A stretch of 64,000 bases of DNA from JAPPHA01 sp965221575 (GTDB taxonomy: Bacteria > Pseudomonadota > Alphaproteobacteria > Rhodobacterales > Rhodobacteraceae): contig CBDCSM010000012.1 of NCBI GenBank assembly GCA_965221575.1, positions 558,001 to 622,000 of the forward strand, given 5' to 3'. Below are positions 63,818 through 64,000 of the stretch, piece after piece (the first letter of the stretch is position 1; every line of letters starts with the position of its first letter). Under the pieces are notes generated by a model. It saw nothing but the letters and a program-made list of their open reading frames with translations. It searched no databases and had not been told where the DNA came from. Position numbers and translations under genes: made by a program.

Positions 63818-64000
63818 TAGAGTCGGGGGCTGGCGCGCCAGCTTTAGGGTCCGGTGGCTTCTCCGTCGCTTTCGCTCCGGGCCTCAGTCCGGCTCCCATG
63901 GCCGCGTTTCCAGTCCCCCGCTCTCCGAACCCGGCGTGCGGATTTCCCGCACCGGGCTCTCCAGTGGGATCATGCACCTCGCACACGGGCCACCAGGACG
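63818..64000 (-). mobile_element. 3' end of a probable group II intron, antisense to the methyltransferase
   Basis: On the minus strand the segment 63926-63958 can fold like intron domain V: lower stem AGCCCGG with CCGGGTT (AGC triad at the 5' side), a CG bulge, and an upper stem GTGCGG/CCGCAC capped by a GAAA-containing loop. It is followed by more structured sequence including the palindrome GCTGGCGCGCCAGC. An AC just before 63817 would be the 3' splice end. The rest of the intron, with any reverse transcriptase, would lie beyond the window. Confidence 0.5.
63926..63958 (-). ncRNA. Group II intron domain V-like fold
   Basis: Catalytic-core-like hairpin: AGCCCGG pairs with CCGGGTT, then a two-base bulge CG and a six-pair upper stem with a GAAAT loop. 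Length and order match domain V, though the terminal loop has one base more than the usual GNRA tetraloop. Confidence 0.5.

Noticed and set aside
1..64000. CRISPR arrays, rRNA and tRNA genes
   Set aside because: Reading both strands I saw no regularly spaced repeats, no rRNA-like conserved blocks and no convincing tRNA cloverleaf. A tRNAscan or CRISPR search would settle it.

Overview
This 64 kb stretch is chromosomal DNA from an alphaproteobacterium of moderately high GC content. The evidence is gene order and fusions. A single-chain IspDF sits beside pgpA and cinA, ntrB-ntrC-ntrY-ntrX runs into trkA, trkH, hfq and hflX, and lipA lies near a COQ10/RatA gene. HemB is of the aspartate-rich, metal-light type. 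I cannot place genus or family. Long gene-poor spacers, several decayed genes and four kinds of mobile element suggest a genome that is losing genes and rearranging. dusB is missing before ntrB, and pyrH-frr do not follow tsf.

Layout: 0-5 kb holds a glutathione transferase, lipoyl synthase, hypoxanthine phosphoribosyltransferase, a COQ10-like protein and an ammonium transporter. 5-9 kb holds a decayed BMP-type solute-binding gene, its neighbouring LacI regulator, and an intact ISKra4-family element with an 8-base target duplication. 9-24.4 kb is the conserved core: cinA-pgpA-ispDF on the minus strand, then ntrBC-ntrYX-trkA, a DUF985 cupin, trkH, hfq and hflX on the plus strand. 24.4-27.5 kb is decaying accessory DNA: a broken fic gene, an inserted Cys-rich reading frame, and the leftover 3' end of a second acylase gene. 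27.5-50 kb is housekeeping: acylase, 3-hydroxyisobutyrate-dehydrogenase-like enzyme, rpe, SYLF protein, hemB, SDR, a tiny lipoprotein, mfd, a Bcr-type exporter, a FrnE-type oxidoreductase, a candidate small RNA, a YejA-like binding protein, DUF502, psuG-psuK and an ABC-F ATPase. 50-60 kb has an IS630 element, a cupin, rpsB-tsf, aroQ, another cupin, creatinase and a cytochrome P450. 60-64 kb is a mobile-element zone: an IS66-family element ending a small conserved gene, a truncated transposase, and a D12-class DNA methyltransferase gene broken by what looks like the 3' end of an antisense group II intron.

Functional themes are nitrogen sensing and uptake (amt, ntrBC, ntrYX), potassium uptake (trkA, trkH), isoprenoid and phospholipid synthesis (ispDF, pgpA), RNA-based regulation (hfq, candidate sRNA), ribosome function (rpsB, tsf, hflX, ABC-F) and salvage (hpt, psuGK, creatinase). 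The most noteworthy observations are an NtrC whose sigma-54 contact loop is gone and whose Walker B is altered, a well-formed orphan intrinsic terminator with two upstream hairpins (candidate sRNA), a 22-base perfect palindrome before hpt, a paired operator-like repeat before the fic remnant, and the intron-like insertion in the methyltransferase.
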